Below are positions 1 through 6,117 of a DNA stretch of 7,526 nucleotides, piece after piece. The first letter of the stretch is position 1; each line of letters starts with the position of its first letter. Source of the DNA: an uncultured bacterium (GTDB taxonomy: Bacteria; Cyanobacteriota; Vampirovibrionia; Gastranaerophilales; Gastranaerophilaceae); contig CASECH010000216.1 in the NCBI GenBank assembly GCA_949286405.1, positions 1 through 7,526 of the forward strand. Reading direction: 5' to 3'. The position numbers and the translations under genes were made by a program. Below the pieces are notes generated by a model that saw only the letters and a program-made list of their open reading frames with translations, had not been told where the DNA came from and searched no databases.

Positions 1-601
1 GTTGAAAAAAGCATATTCAACTTTAGGTCAATTAGTACTCCGTTCACAAGAAGATAATGGCCCTGCAGCATTTTCAACATCAGATACGGTCGATGGTGAA
101 GTTGTAAAAAACTTTTTTAACACTTATTGGTTTCCATATTTGAATGGCCCTGTTATATCACGTACTGGTGTAAATCCTTACGGAGATTCTCTTCCATATA
201 AACATTTGAATGGTGTTGGTGCGAGTACCGTTGGAGTATATACCTATTATGGAAATGGTCGAGTATATTTTACAACAAATGATGGTGTGGGGTATTTTAT
301 ATACATGATGGATTGGGAACACGAGTATGATGATGATGGAAATTTAGTTTCACAGACACCTAAATATAATACAAGACAAGATGTTTATATTGACATAAAT
401 GGAGTTAATGCTCCTAACACTTTTGGAAAAGATGTTTTTAGGTTTGTTGTAAATTTCGATGATAGTGTTGTTAGACCATATGGTTATGATAAGACTGAAT
501 CGGAAATAAATAATAATTGTAGTCATGATGGCTCTGGAATATATTGTGCTTCTAAAATAATCAATGACGGCTGGCAAATGAAAAAAGATTATCCTTGGTA
601 A
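1..601 (+). CDS. Type IV pilin / type II secretion pseudopilin-like protein, 5' end outside window (partial)
   Basis: This is the C-terminal about 199 residues of a surface or secreted protein resembling prepilin-type (pseudopilin) proteins. The frame is open to the left edge. The first residues read LKKAYSTLGQLVLRSQEDNG, which in this family lies just after the hydrophobic N-terminal helix, so the TTG at position 2 is most likely an internal leucine codon and the real start, leader peptide and helix lie upstream. Visible features are a Tyr/Gly/Asn-rich globular part, a DINGVNAPNTFGKDVF block (about residues 131-146 counted from position 2), two cysteines (173 and 182) that could form a disulfide, and the ending NDGWQMKKDYPW. 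The stop is TAA at 599-601, followed at once by a terminator, so it ends its transcript. Family knowledge: such proteins have a pilin-like alpha/beta fold and are processed by a prepilin peptidase. Whether it is a pilus subunit or a secreted relative cannot be told here. Confidence 0.72.
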   Translation, partial: LKKAYSTLGQLVLRSQEDNGPAAFSTSDTVDGEVVKNFFNTYWFPYLNGPVISRTGVNPYGDSLPYKHLNGVGASTVGVYTYYGNGRVYFTTNDGVGYFIYMMDWEHEYDDDGNLVSQTPKYNTRQDVYIDINGVNAPNTFGKDVFRFVVNFDDSVVRPYGYDKTESEINNNCSHDGSGIYCASKIINDGWQMKKDYPW

Positions 602-604
602 GTT

Positions 605-636
605 AAAAAAGCTTGAGAAAATCTCAAGCTTTTTTT
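605..636 (+). terminator. Intrinsic terminator after the pilin-like gene
   Basis: A 13-bp perfect stem (605-617 with 623-635) encloses a 5-nt loop AAAAT. The core is GCTTGAG/CTCAAGC and it runs into seven T residues (630-636). It begins four bases after the pilin-like stop codon, which is classic rho-independent geometry. The A-tract on the left arm means it could also act in the reverse direction, but no minus-strand gene ends here. Confidence 0.88.
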
Positions 637-640
637 ATAC

Positions 641-669
641 TTGTTTTATACTGTTTTTGATTGTATAAT
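641..669 (+). promoter_or_regulatory. Predicted sigma70-like promoter for the acyltransferase pair
   Basis: A TTGTTT box (641-646) and a consensus TATAAT box (664-669) are separated by exactly 17 bases, directly downstream of the terminator. Transcription would start near 676, leaving a leader of about 30 nt before the ATG at 708. A second TATAAT at 692-697 has no good -35 partner and would start inside the gene, so it is less likely. Spacing and the perfect -10 are seen in the sequence; activity is inferred. Confidence 0.6.
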
Positions 670-697
670 TCTGTATGTATTTGTTTTAAATTATAAT

Positions 698-701
698 GAG
701 G
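698..701 (+). promoter_or_regulatory. Ribosome binding site deciding the start at 708
   Basis: GAGG lies six bases before ATG 708. The alternative ATG at 696 overlaps this site and has only AT-rich sequence (TTTTAAATTATA) upstream with no purine-rich motif. This favours 708 as the start of the first acyltransferase gene. Confidence 0.65.
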
Positions 702-707
702 TTTTTT

Positions 708-1394
708 ATGTTTTGGGATAAGAAGAAAAATTATACCAAAAGGGATGCGTCAGAATTTAATTGTTGGAGAGCTTTTTTTCAGGTTCTTGTTTGCAAGTTT
801 TTTTATATGATTAGGTATAAATTTGTTTATCGTTTAGAGGTACATGGATTAGAAAATGTGCCAAAGGATAACGAATATATTGTATGTCCAAACCATTTAT
901 CAACTCTTGATCCTCCTTTAATTTGTGGTGTTTTGCCAAGAAGAGTTTCGTTTATGGCTAAAAAAGAACTTTTTGATATCCCATTTCTCAGATGGTGGAT
1001 AGATTGGCTGGGAGCTTTTGCAGTTAATAGGGAAAGTCTTGGCCCATCTACTATAAAAACTGTTATGAATATTAAAAAAAGTAAGTGGGTTTTTGGTATT
1101 TTTCCTCAAGGAACTCGGGGTGATGTTGGAGTTATTACCGGTGTTACCAAAGGGTTTGCGGGTTTAGCAAAAATTACTAAATGTGCAGTGTTGCCTGTTG
1201 GAATTATAGGTACTCAAGAAGTTAAGCGCTTACCTTTTTCTGGAAAAATTATTGTAAATATAGGTAAGCCTATTCCATATAGTGATAATCCTGAAGAAGT
1301 AGTTGAAAAATGGATTGATGCAATTCAAAAATTAACAGGGTTTGAATATATTGAAAAAGTTGGTGAAAAAGTTTTAGGAGTTGGAGATGAATAA
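708..1394 (+). CDS. PlsC-type 1-acyl-glycerol-3-phosphate acyltransferase (first of tandem pair)
   Basis: Predicted lysophospholipid acyltransferase of the PlsC/LPLAT family (228 aa, typical length), which would transfer an acyl chain to 1-acyl-glycerol-3-phosphate to give phosphatidic acid at the inner membrane face. The motif I catalytic pair is NHLSTLD (His63, Asp68). Motif II is GAFAVNR (102-108), motif III FPQGTR (132-137) and motif IV LPVGI (162-166). A hydrophobic/aromatic stretch at about 23-41 may anchor the protein in the membrane. The usual motif III is FPEGTR; here Glu is replaced by Gln, as also in the next gene. The start at 708 was chosen over ATG 696 because GAGG sits six bases upstream. 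It follows a promoter at 641-669 and overlaps the next gene by 8 nt, so the two are probably translationally coupled. Family assignment is firm; the exact acyl acceptor is inferred. Confidence 0.88.
   Translation: MFWDKKKNYTKRDASEFNCWRAFFQVLVCKFFYMIRYKFVYRLEVHGLENVPKDNEYIVCPNHLSTLDPPLICGVLPRRVSFMAKKELFDIPFLRWWIDWLGAFAVNRESLGPSTIKTVMNIKKSKWVFGIFPQGTRGDVGVITGVTKGFAGLAKITKCAVLPVGIIGTQEVKRLPFSGKIIVNIGKPIPYSDNPEEVVEKWIDAIQKLTGFEYIEKVGEKVLGVGDE
1376..1380 (+). promoter_or_regulatory. Ribosome binding site inside the first acyltransferase gene, deciding the start at 1387
   Basis: AGGAG is placed six bases before ATG 1387, inside the last codons of the upstream gene. The in-frame TTG at 1381 abuts this motif and so cannot use it. 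ATG 1387 is therefore the start. Confidence 0.8.
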
Positions 1395-2091
1395 GAAACA
1401 AAGAAATTATAATCGTAGATATCCTTATGAATATAATATTTTTAGAACTGCATTTTATTTATGGTTTTTGTATTTTGTAGTACATCCGTTTATGTGGATT
1501 TTTTACAATTATACAATTACAGGACGTGAGAATTTGCCGCCTAAGTCAAAATCTGGAAAATTTATTTATACTGCAAATCATGTCTCTCATTTCGATCCTC
1601 CTATGGTTTCAATGGCTTGTGCTAGACCTATTGCATATATGGCAAAGAAAGAACTTTTTGAAAAAGGTGATAAATTTGAGTTTTTAGTTAAAAGATTAGG
1701 TGCATTTGCAGTTGATAGAACTAAACCTGAAATTGCAACTTTTAAGACTGTGAGAGATATTTTATCTACAAGCTGGTCGTTAGGAGTTTTTCCTCAAGGT
1801 GGTATTAGACCTTATGGCTCAGAATTAGGGGATTTGAAAAAAGGTTTTATCGTTATTGCTAAAAATGCTAAAGCTGATATTGTTCCGGTTGCAATTGGAG
1901 GTTTTGATGGGTACCCAAAATTAAAACCTTTTACAAGAAGAAATGTTCGTTTGCATGTTGGTAAACCTATATCTTATAAACTTTCTGAAGAGGAAATTAT
2001 TTATGAGTGGTGTAAACAAATTTCGGAGCATGCTGATTATGTGAATGTTGCTCCTATTCCTGAAAATTATAAGCAAATAGAACAAGTATAG
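1387..2091 (+). CDS. PlsC-type acyltransferase (second of tandem pair)
   Basis: Second PlsC/LPLAT-family acyltransferase (234 aa). It has the catalytic NHVSHFD (His65, Asp70), motif II GAFAVDR (105-111), a variant motif III FPQGGIR (135-141) and motif IV VPVAI (166-170). An aromatic hydrophobic stretch at 21-42 probably associates with the membrane. It is clearly a paralogue of the upstream gene (shared FDPP/LDPP, YMAKKELF/FMAKKELF and FPQG segments) but diverged through most of its length, which points to an old duplication rather than a recent one. Compared with the upstream copy, motif III is further altered: an extra residue and no Thr (GGIR instead of GTR). That may mean a different acceptor or acyl donor. 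The gene overlaps its neighbour by 8 nt with its own strong ribosome binding site, and it is followed by the inverted repeat at 2127-2171. Family is confident; substrate is unknown. Confidence 0.86.
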   Translation: MNKKQRNYNRRYPYEYNIFRTAFYLWFLYFVVHPFMWIFYNYTITGRENLPPKSKSGKFIYTANHVSHFDPPMVSMACARPIAYMAKKELFEKGDKFEFLVKRLGAFAVDRTKPEIATFKTVRDILSTSWSLGVFPQGGIRPYGSELGDLKKGFIVIAKNAKADIVPVAIGGFDGYPKLKPFTRRNVRLHVGKPISYKLSEEEIIYEWCKQISEHADYVNVAPIPENYKQIEQV

Positions 2092-2126
2092 ATTTAGATG
2101 ATTTATTTGTATTTTTTATATTAATG

Positions 2127-2171
2127 TATAAAACAAAAGCCCTTAGATTTTCTAAGGGCTTTTGTTTTATA
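2127..2171. terminator. Bidirectional intrinsic terminator between convergent genes
   Basis: A perfect 21-bp inverted repeat (2127-2147 with 2151-2171) has a TTT loop. The G+C core is AGCCCTTAGA/TCTAAGGGCT, flanked outside by AAAACAAAA on the left and TTTTGTTTT on the right, so transcripts from either strand form a hairpin ending in a U-rich tract. It sits 35 bases after the second acyltransferase stop and 26 bases beyond the stop of the minus-strand gene, so it can serve both. Confidence 0.92.
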
Positions 2172-2197
2172 TAGTTAAAGAAAGAAATTTATTGATT

Positions 2198-3322
2198 TTA
2201 TGCTGCTTGTGCAACTGCTTTTTCTTGTTTTGGTTCAAGTTTTATTTCTTGTTTTGGAGCTTCTTCTTGTGGCATTTGTTCAAGTTTTGAAAGAGCTATG
2301 TTTGCTGCTTCTTGCACGTTTTTGTCTTTGTCATTTTTAGCTACTGTGAACAATGATGTTAAGTCTTTCTTATAAGCTGGTTGTTGTATGTAGCTCAATG
2401 CTTCGATTGCAGAAGCTCTTACTATAGGATTTGGATTGTTTTTCAATTGCTCTACAATTGTTACTGCTCCTGGTAATTCCGGTAGTGGAACTGTTGTATT
2501 TGTTAATTTTGCAACTTCATCACCATATAATTTTTGCATTATTGATGCAGTAAACATTGCATAGCTTTTATTTCTTTCAGATTGTTCCATTGGTGTTATA
2601 GTGGTAGCTAATTTTGTATCAGCATCTGATAGTTTTTCACCAGCCATCAATTTTTGTCTTGCTGTGATTTGTTCAGGTGTAGGACCTGCAAGTTTACTTG
2701 AATCATTGTTTATTATATTTGTTAATGCATTCATAACTTTTTCATCTAACAATTCAGTAGCTTTTTGAGGTTCATCTTTTACCATATTAGCTATTTCTTC
2801 CATTGCTCCTGCTTGAACTTCAAAATCAGGGTTTGTTAGTTTTGCAATGAATGAATTCAAGTCTACTTGTGGAGCTACAGGCTCAGGTTTTTGAATTTCA
2901 ACCGGAGTTTGTGTTTTATCTGCTTTTTGTGGTTCTTGTGTAACTACAGGTTCAGGAACTTGAGTTTGTGGAACCATATTAATATTTTGTTGTTGAATTT
3001 GTGGATTTACAGGCTCTGTCGGTAAAGGTTGAATAGGTGTTGTCATGACAGGAGCTTGTGGAGCTTGCATTACCGGCATGTAGTATGGTTGAACCGGAGC
3101 TTGCGGATATTCATATAATTGTGTTTGAGGGTAAGTATAATATGGCATTGTAGGTTGTGCATATTGTGGTACATTCATTGCAACCTGTCCAACACCAGGA
3201 GCACTTACTGATGGGTTGTGTACATCAATCTTTACAGCATTATAGTTTGGTGCAGGTGTTTGTTGTGGCTGCATCATTGGTACTTGCATGTAAGGATTGT
3301 ACAAATTTGGAGCTTGAATCAT
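2198..3322 (-). CDS. Pro/Gln/Tyr-rich protein with HEAT-like helical repeats, function unknown
   Basis: A 374-aa protein of unknown function with two parts. Residues 1 to about 153 are low-complexity and rich in Pro, Gln, Tyr and Met, and are probably disordered. One less repetitive patch, NAVKIDVHNPSVSAPG (28-43), looks like a short conserved motif. Residues about 154-346 are helical, with segments that fit HEAT/armadillo-type repeats: around LTNPDFEVQAGAMEEIANM (162-180), NNPNPIVRASAIEALSYI (295-312) and NDKDKNVQEAANIALSKL (330-347). The middle (about 205-265) interrupts this pattern. A charged Lys/Glu/Gln tail closes the protein. There is no signal peptide or membrane segment, so it is likely cytoplasmic. 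HEAT repeats usually bind proteins, so a scaffold role is plausible but unproven. The start ATG (3320-3322) has AAAGGAA upstream. It is transcribed alone, convergent with the acyltransferases and divergent from the transketolase operon. Confidence 0.8.
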   Translation of the reverse strand: MIQAPNLYNPYMQVPMMQPQQTPAPNYNAVKIDVHNPSVSAPGVGQVAMNVPQYAQPTMPYYTYPQTQLYEYPQAPVQPYYMPVMQAPQAPVMTTPIQPLPTEPVNPQIQQQNINMVPQTQVPEPVVTQEPQKADKTQTPVEIQKPEPVAPQVDLNSFIAKLTNPDFEVQAGAMEEIANMVKDEPQKATELLDEKVMNALTNIINNDSSKLAGPTPEQITARQKLMAGEKLSDADTKLATTITPMEQSERNKSYAMFTASIMQKLYGDEVAKLTNTTVPLPELPGAVTIVEQLKNNPNPIVRASAIEALSYIQQPAYKKDLTSLFTVAKNDKDKNVQEAANIALSKLEQMPQEEAPKQEIKLEPKQEKAVAQAA

Positions 3323-3330
3323 GTAATTTC

Positions 3331-3337
3331 TTCCTTT
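3331..3337 (-). promoter_or_regulatory. Ribosome binding site of the HEAT-like protein gene
   Basis: Read on the minus strand this is AAAGGAA, eight bases before the ATG at 3322-3320. It supports that start codon. Confidence 0.7.
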
Positions 3338-3467
3338 CGATAATAAATATCTTTCCTTTTTTTATTCTACTGTTTAAATATCCCTAAATAAAATAAATTG
3401 CTAAAATTTTTATTTTTTTTAATAATTCTTAACAAAATTTCTTTTTTGATTACAAACTATTTCATTG

Positions 3468-3496
3468 TTTACCAATGAATATGTTTATGATATACT
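3468..3496 (+). promoter_or_regulatory. Extended -10 promoter of the transketolase-ftsEX operon
   Basis: TTTACC (3468-3473) is a four-of-six match to the -35 consensus. It is followed by 17 bases and TATACT (3491-3496), which is preceded by TGA (3488-3490) and so forms an extended -10. The start would be near 3503, giving a leader of about 50 nt before ATG 3553. An upstream ATG at 3475 falls between the two boxes, so it cannot be on this transcript. Confidence 0.62.
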
Positions 3497-3552
3497 GGTG
3501 TTATAGATTTTTATTTTCTTTTAATAACAAGGATAGGACGAGAATATTTATT

Positions 3553-4515
3553 ATGTTAATTAATAAGGCTGAGAAAAAATCCATACGTTCTGCATTTGGA
3601 AAAGCTTTGGCAGACTTAGGCAAGGTTAACTCTGATATCGTGGTTATGGATGCAGATTTAGCATGTTCTACGCAAACGCAAATTTTTGCTAAGGAATTTC
3701 CTGAGAGGTTCTTTGATTTAGGTATTGCGGAACAAGATATGATTGCATCAGCTGCTGGTTTGGCTTCTGTTGGAAAAATTCCTTTTGTTGCGAGCTTCGC
3801 GATGTTCGTAACAGGAAGAACGTATGATCAGATTAGAAATTCGATTTCATATCCTGAGTTTAATGTAAAAATTGTAGGTACCCATGGAGGTGTAACGGTA
3901 GGTGAAGATGGTGCAAGTCATCAGGCGTTGGAAGATATTTCTTTAATGCGTGGTATTCCTAATATGTCTGTTATTGTTCCTGCTGATTGTAGAGAGTGTG
4001 AGCAAGTTGTAAAATTTGCTGCTGAAAATTATGGTCCTATGTATATAAGGATTCCAAGAACTAACGTCTGTGATATTTTCGATGAAAATTATGAATTTGA
4101 TTTTTGCAAAGCACAATTGCTTCAGGAAGGTGAGGATGTTACTGTTATTACAAATGGCGAAACTTTAGCAGAGGTAATAGAAGCTTCTGAAAATTTGAAG
4201 AAGGATGGATATTCTGTTCAAATTATTCATGCTCCAGTTGTCAAACCTTTGGATGGTGCAACTATAATTGAGCATGCAAAAAAGACTAAGTTTGTAATTA
4301 CTGTGGAAAATCATTCAATAATCGGCGGACTTGGAAGTGCTGTATGTGAGTTGCTTGCAGAATATTATCCTATGCCTGTTCATCGATTAGGTGTGAATGA
4401 TACATTCGGACAAAGTGGAAAAAGTGATGTTTTATTAGATTATTACGGATTAAATTCTGAAAAATTAACAAAAAGCATTAAACGACACATTGATAAGTAT
4501 CGTTTAGTAAAATGA
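3553..4515 (+). CDS. Transketolase C-terminal half (pyrimidine-binding plus C-terminal domain)
   Basis: A 320-aa protein matching the C-terminal subunit of split transketolases. Residues about 7-170 form the pyrimidine-binding domain. It contains the DLGIAEQDM segment, whose Glu60 should activate the aminopyrimidine of thiamine diphosphate, and the THGGVTVGEDGASHQ motif (110-124). Residues about 190-315 are the transketolase C-terminal domain, with VENHSIIGGLGS (251-262). The N-terminal half that binds the diphosphate and metal is absent, and no gene for it lies on either side, so the partner must be elsewhere. Together they would move two-carbon units between sugar phosphates or serve a related reaction. 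The start at 3553 is preferred over ATG 3475 because homology begins at about MLINKAEKKSIR, a purine-rich stretch (AAGGATAGGACGAG) precedes it, and the promoter -10 lies downstream of 3475. It is followed 16 nt later by ftsE. The exact substrate is not determinable; it could be another two-subunit transketolase-like enzyme. Confidence 0.87.
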   Translation: MLINKAEKKSIRSAFGKALADLGKVNSDIVVMDADLACSTQTQIFAKEFPERFFDLGIAEQDMIASAAGLASVGKIPFVASFAMFVTGRTYDQIRNSISYPEFNVKIVGTHGGVTVGEDGASHQALEDISLMRGIPNMSVIVPADCRECEQVVKFAAENYGPMYIRIPRTNVCDIFDENYEFDFCKAQLLQEGEDVTVITNGETLAEVIEASENLKKDGYSVQIIHAPVVKPLDGATIIEHAKKTKFVITVENHSIIGGLGSAVCELLAEYYPMPVHRLGVNDTFGQSGKSDVLLDYYGLNSEKLTKSIKRHIDKYRLVK

Positions 4516-4531
4516 AAAGGATATATTATAA

Positions 4532-5209
4532 ATGATTCAATTTAGAGCAGTTACAAAAAAATATAAAAATGATCATTATGCATTGAAAAATATCAATTTA
4601 GATATTCTTTCAGGTGAATTTGTTTTTATAGTTGGTGCGTCAGGAGCTGGAAAATCAACTTTGATGAAGCTTTTATATAATGAAGAACGCCCTACAAGTG
4701 GAACTGTAACCATTGGCGGAATTAATATTGCTAATTTATCCAATGATAAAGTCCCAAACTTAAGAAGATGTATGGGAATTGTTTTTCAGGATTATAAACT
4801 TCTTCAAAATCAAAGTGTATATGATAATGTTGCTTATGTTATACGTACTTTAGGAATAAGTTCAAGAGAAATTAATGCCAGAGTTACAGGAGCGTTAAAG
4901 ATTGTTGGCTTACATGATAAAATGAATGCGACTCCTGCTGAGCTTTCCGGTGGGGAACAACAACGTGTAGGTATTGCAAGAGCGATCGTTAATGGCCCGC
5001 CTTTATTAATTGCTGATGAACCTACGGGGAATTTGGACCCTAAGAATTCAATGGAGATCATGCAAATTCTTGATCAAATTAACCAAAGAGGTATTACTGT
5101 CATTGTTTCAACACATGATAACGCAATGGTGGATTATTTTAGAAAACGTGTTATAACTCTTGATAAAGGGGAAATTGTAAGGGATATACAAGCAGGTACA
5201 TATGAATGA
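4532..5209 (+). CDS. ftsE: Cell division ATP-binding protein FtsE
   Basis: ABC-type ATPase of the divisome (225 aa, normal FtsE length). It pairs with FtsX at the inner membrane and couples ATP use to activation of peptidoglycan hydrolases rather than to transport. Visible parts are Walker A GASGAGKST (35-43), Q-loop FQDYKLL (Gln86), signature LSGGEQQ (138-144), Walker B LLIADEP (158-164), D-loop GNLD (166-169) and switch His195. All catalytic residues are present. The N-terminal MIQFRAVTKKY and the FQDYKLL segment are typical of FtsE among ABC proteins. AAAAGGA at 4515-4521 precedes the ATG by 10 bases. The start is 16 nt after the transketolase stop and the end overlaps ftsX by 8 nt, so it is in an operon. 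LolD/MacB-type ATPases are similar, but the FtsX neighbour settles the assignment. Confidence 0.95.
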   Translation: MIQFRAVTKKYKNDHYALKNINLDILSGEFVFIVGASGAGKSTLMKLLYNEERPTSGTVTIGGINIANLSNDKVPNLRRCMGIVFQDYKLLQNQSVYDNVAYVIRTLGISSREINARVTGALKIVGLHDKMNATPAELSGGEQQRVGIARAIVNGPPLLIADEPTGNLDPKNSMEIMQILDQINQRGITVIVSTHDNAMVDYFRKRVITLDKGEIVRDIQAGTYE

Positions 5210-6110
5210 TTCTAAGTTAAAAATAAAAAAGAAAGTAAAGAAACATATTCCAAAAGATTGGTTATGTGAGTTAAGAATATTATATCGTTTGTCGGTGGAA
5301 ACTTTTCATGATATAAAACGTACCGGTATAGTTAATCTTGTTATAATTACAACAATGGCTGCGATATTGACTATATTTGGATCTTTTTTCAGGTCTGCGA
5401 TGTCAATTTCATCATTTGCTAAAGAATTAGGTAATGTTTTGGAAATATCAGTGTATTTGAAACAGGGTTCTGATGCGAATGTCGTAAAAAAGAGAGTAAA
5501 AGAGTTCAGTCATGTTGAATCAGTAAGTATTGTTCCAAAAGAAACTTCTTGGGTTAATTTAAAACGTGAGATGGATTTGCCGGATATGGAAAATCCTTTA
5601 CCGGATACATTGCATGTTAAGGTGGATAAACCTGAAAATATTGAAGAAGTTTTTAAAAATGTTAAACAATTAAAATCTGTTGAGGATATGAGTTATGCTC
5701 AGGATTTGGCGAAAAAGATTGAAGCATTAAATAGAATTGTAAATACCATAACAGTATTTGTTGTGATAATAATGGGTATGCTTACAATAACCATTATTAA
5801 CAACACTATCCAGCTTGTAATTCAATCGAGAAAAGACGAAATTGAAATTATGAGATTGATGGGAGTATCTAATTGGTATATCAGATTTCCGCTTATTATG
5901 CAAGGAGCTTTTTACGGATTTTCGGGAGCTTTGATAGCAGTATTGCCGCTTAATGTGGTTCAAAACGGCTTGAATAATGTTCATCAGTTCTTTATGGTGC
6001 CTTCTCCGTTGTATGCACAAAGTATTGTAATTGCTATTATGTTCACTATGGCTATACTATTTGGTGCTGGTGGAAGCTTCTTATGTATAAAGAAACATCT
6101 TCAGGTTTAA
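5202..6110 (+). CDS. ftsX: Cell division protein FtsX, membrane subunit
   Basis: Membrane partner of FtsE (302 aa). The layout is typical: a basic cytoplasmic N-terminus (residues 1-41, Lys-rich), TM1 about 43-66, an extracytoplasmic loop about 67-176 with the conserved NPLPDTLHVKV (131-141), TM2 about 178-200, a cytoplasmic loop with SRKDEIEIMRLMGVSNWYIR (209-228), TM3 about 231-252 and TM4 about 271-296, then a short tail. The outer loop is the part that contacts peptidoglycan hydrolases or their activators in other bacteria. The start ATG 5202 overlaps the end of ftsE (TGA 5207-5209), with AGG five bases upstream, which fits translational coupling and equal synthesis. No peptidoglycan hydrolase gene is seen in this window, so the effector is elsewhere. 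The next gene begins 7 nt after the stop. Confidence 0.94.
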   Translation: MNDSKLKIKKKVKKHIPKDWLCELRILYRLSVETFHDIKRTGIVNLVIITTMAAILTIFGSFFRSAMSISSFAKELGNVLEISVYLKQGSDANVVKKRVKEFSHVESVSIVPKETSWVNLKREMDLPDMENPLPDTLHVKVDKPENIEEVFKNVKQLKSVEDMSYAQDLAKKIEALNRIVNTITVFVVIIMGMLTITIINNTIQLVIQSRKDEIEIMRLMGVSNWYIRFPLIMQGAFYGFSGALIAVLPLNVVQNGLNNVHQFFMVPSPLYAQSIVIAIMFTMAILFGAGGSFLCIKKHLQV

Positions 6111-6117
6111 GTAAAAT

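Larger units (their letters stand above)
3323..3552. other. Divergent intergenic region
   Basis: A 230-bp, very AT-rich spacer lies between the minus-strand HEAT-like gene and the transketolase gene. It holds the ribosome binding site of the minus gene (3331-3337), a good plus-strand promoter (3468-3496) and the probable transketolase leader. On the minus strand only a weak promoter candidate is visible: TTGTTA (3435-3430), a 17-base spacer and TAAAAA (3412-3407). No convincing riboswitch or small RNA was seen. Confidence 0.6.

Noticed and set aside
2..4. TTG at position 2 as the real start of the pilin-like gene
   Set aside because: The frame is open to the window edge, no ribosome binding site can be seen, and the first residues match an internal segment of prepilin-like proteins.
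692..697. Second TATAAT as a promoter for the first acyltransferase gene
   Set aside because: It lacks a -35 box at a suitable distance and would start transcription at or inside the ribosome binding site; the promoter at 641-669 fits better.
3157..3387. Plus-strand frame of 76 codons over the start of the HEAT-like gene
   Set aside because: It is antisense to a well-supported gene, its composition mirrors the Pro/Gln-rich codons, and it has no family resemblance.
3407..3435. Minus-strand promoter for the HEAT-like gene (TTGTTA, 17 bases, TAAAAA)
   Set aside because: Both boxes are weak and the region is so AT-rich that such matches arise by chance, so it is noted only within the intergenic entry.
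5727..6020. Minus-strand frame of 97 codons inside ftsX
   Set aside because: It is antisense to conserved FtsX membrane segments and has a His/Tyr/Asn-rich composition typical of a shadow frame.
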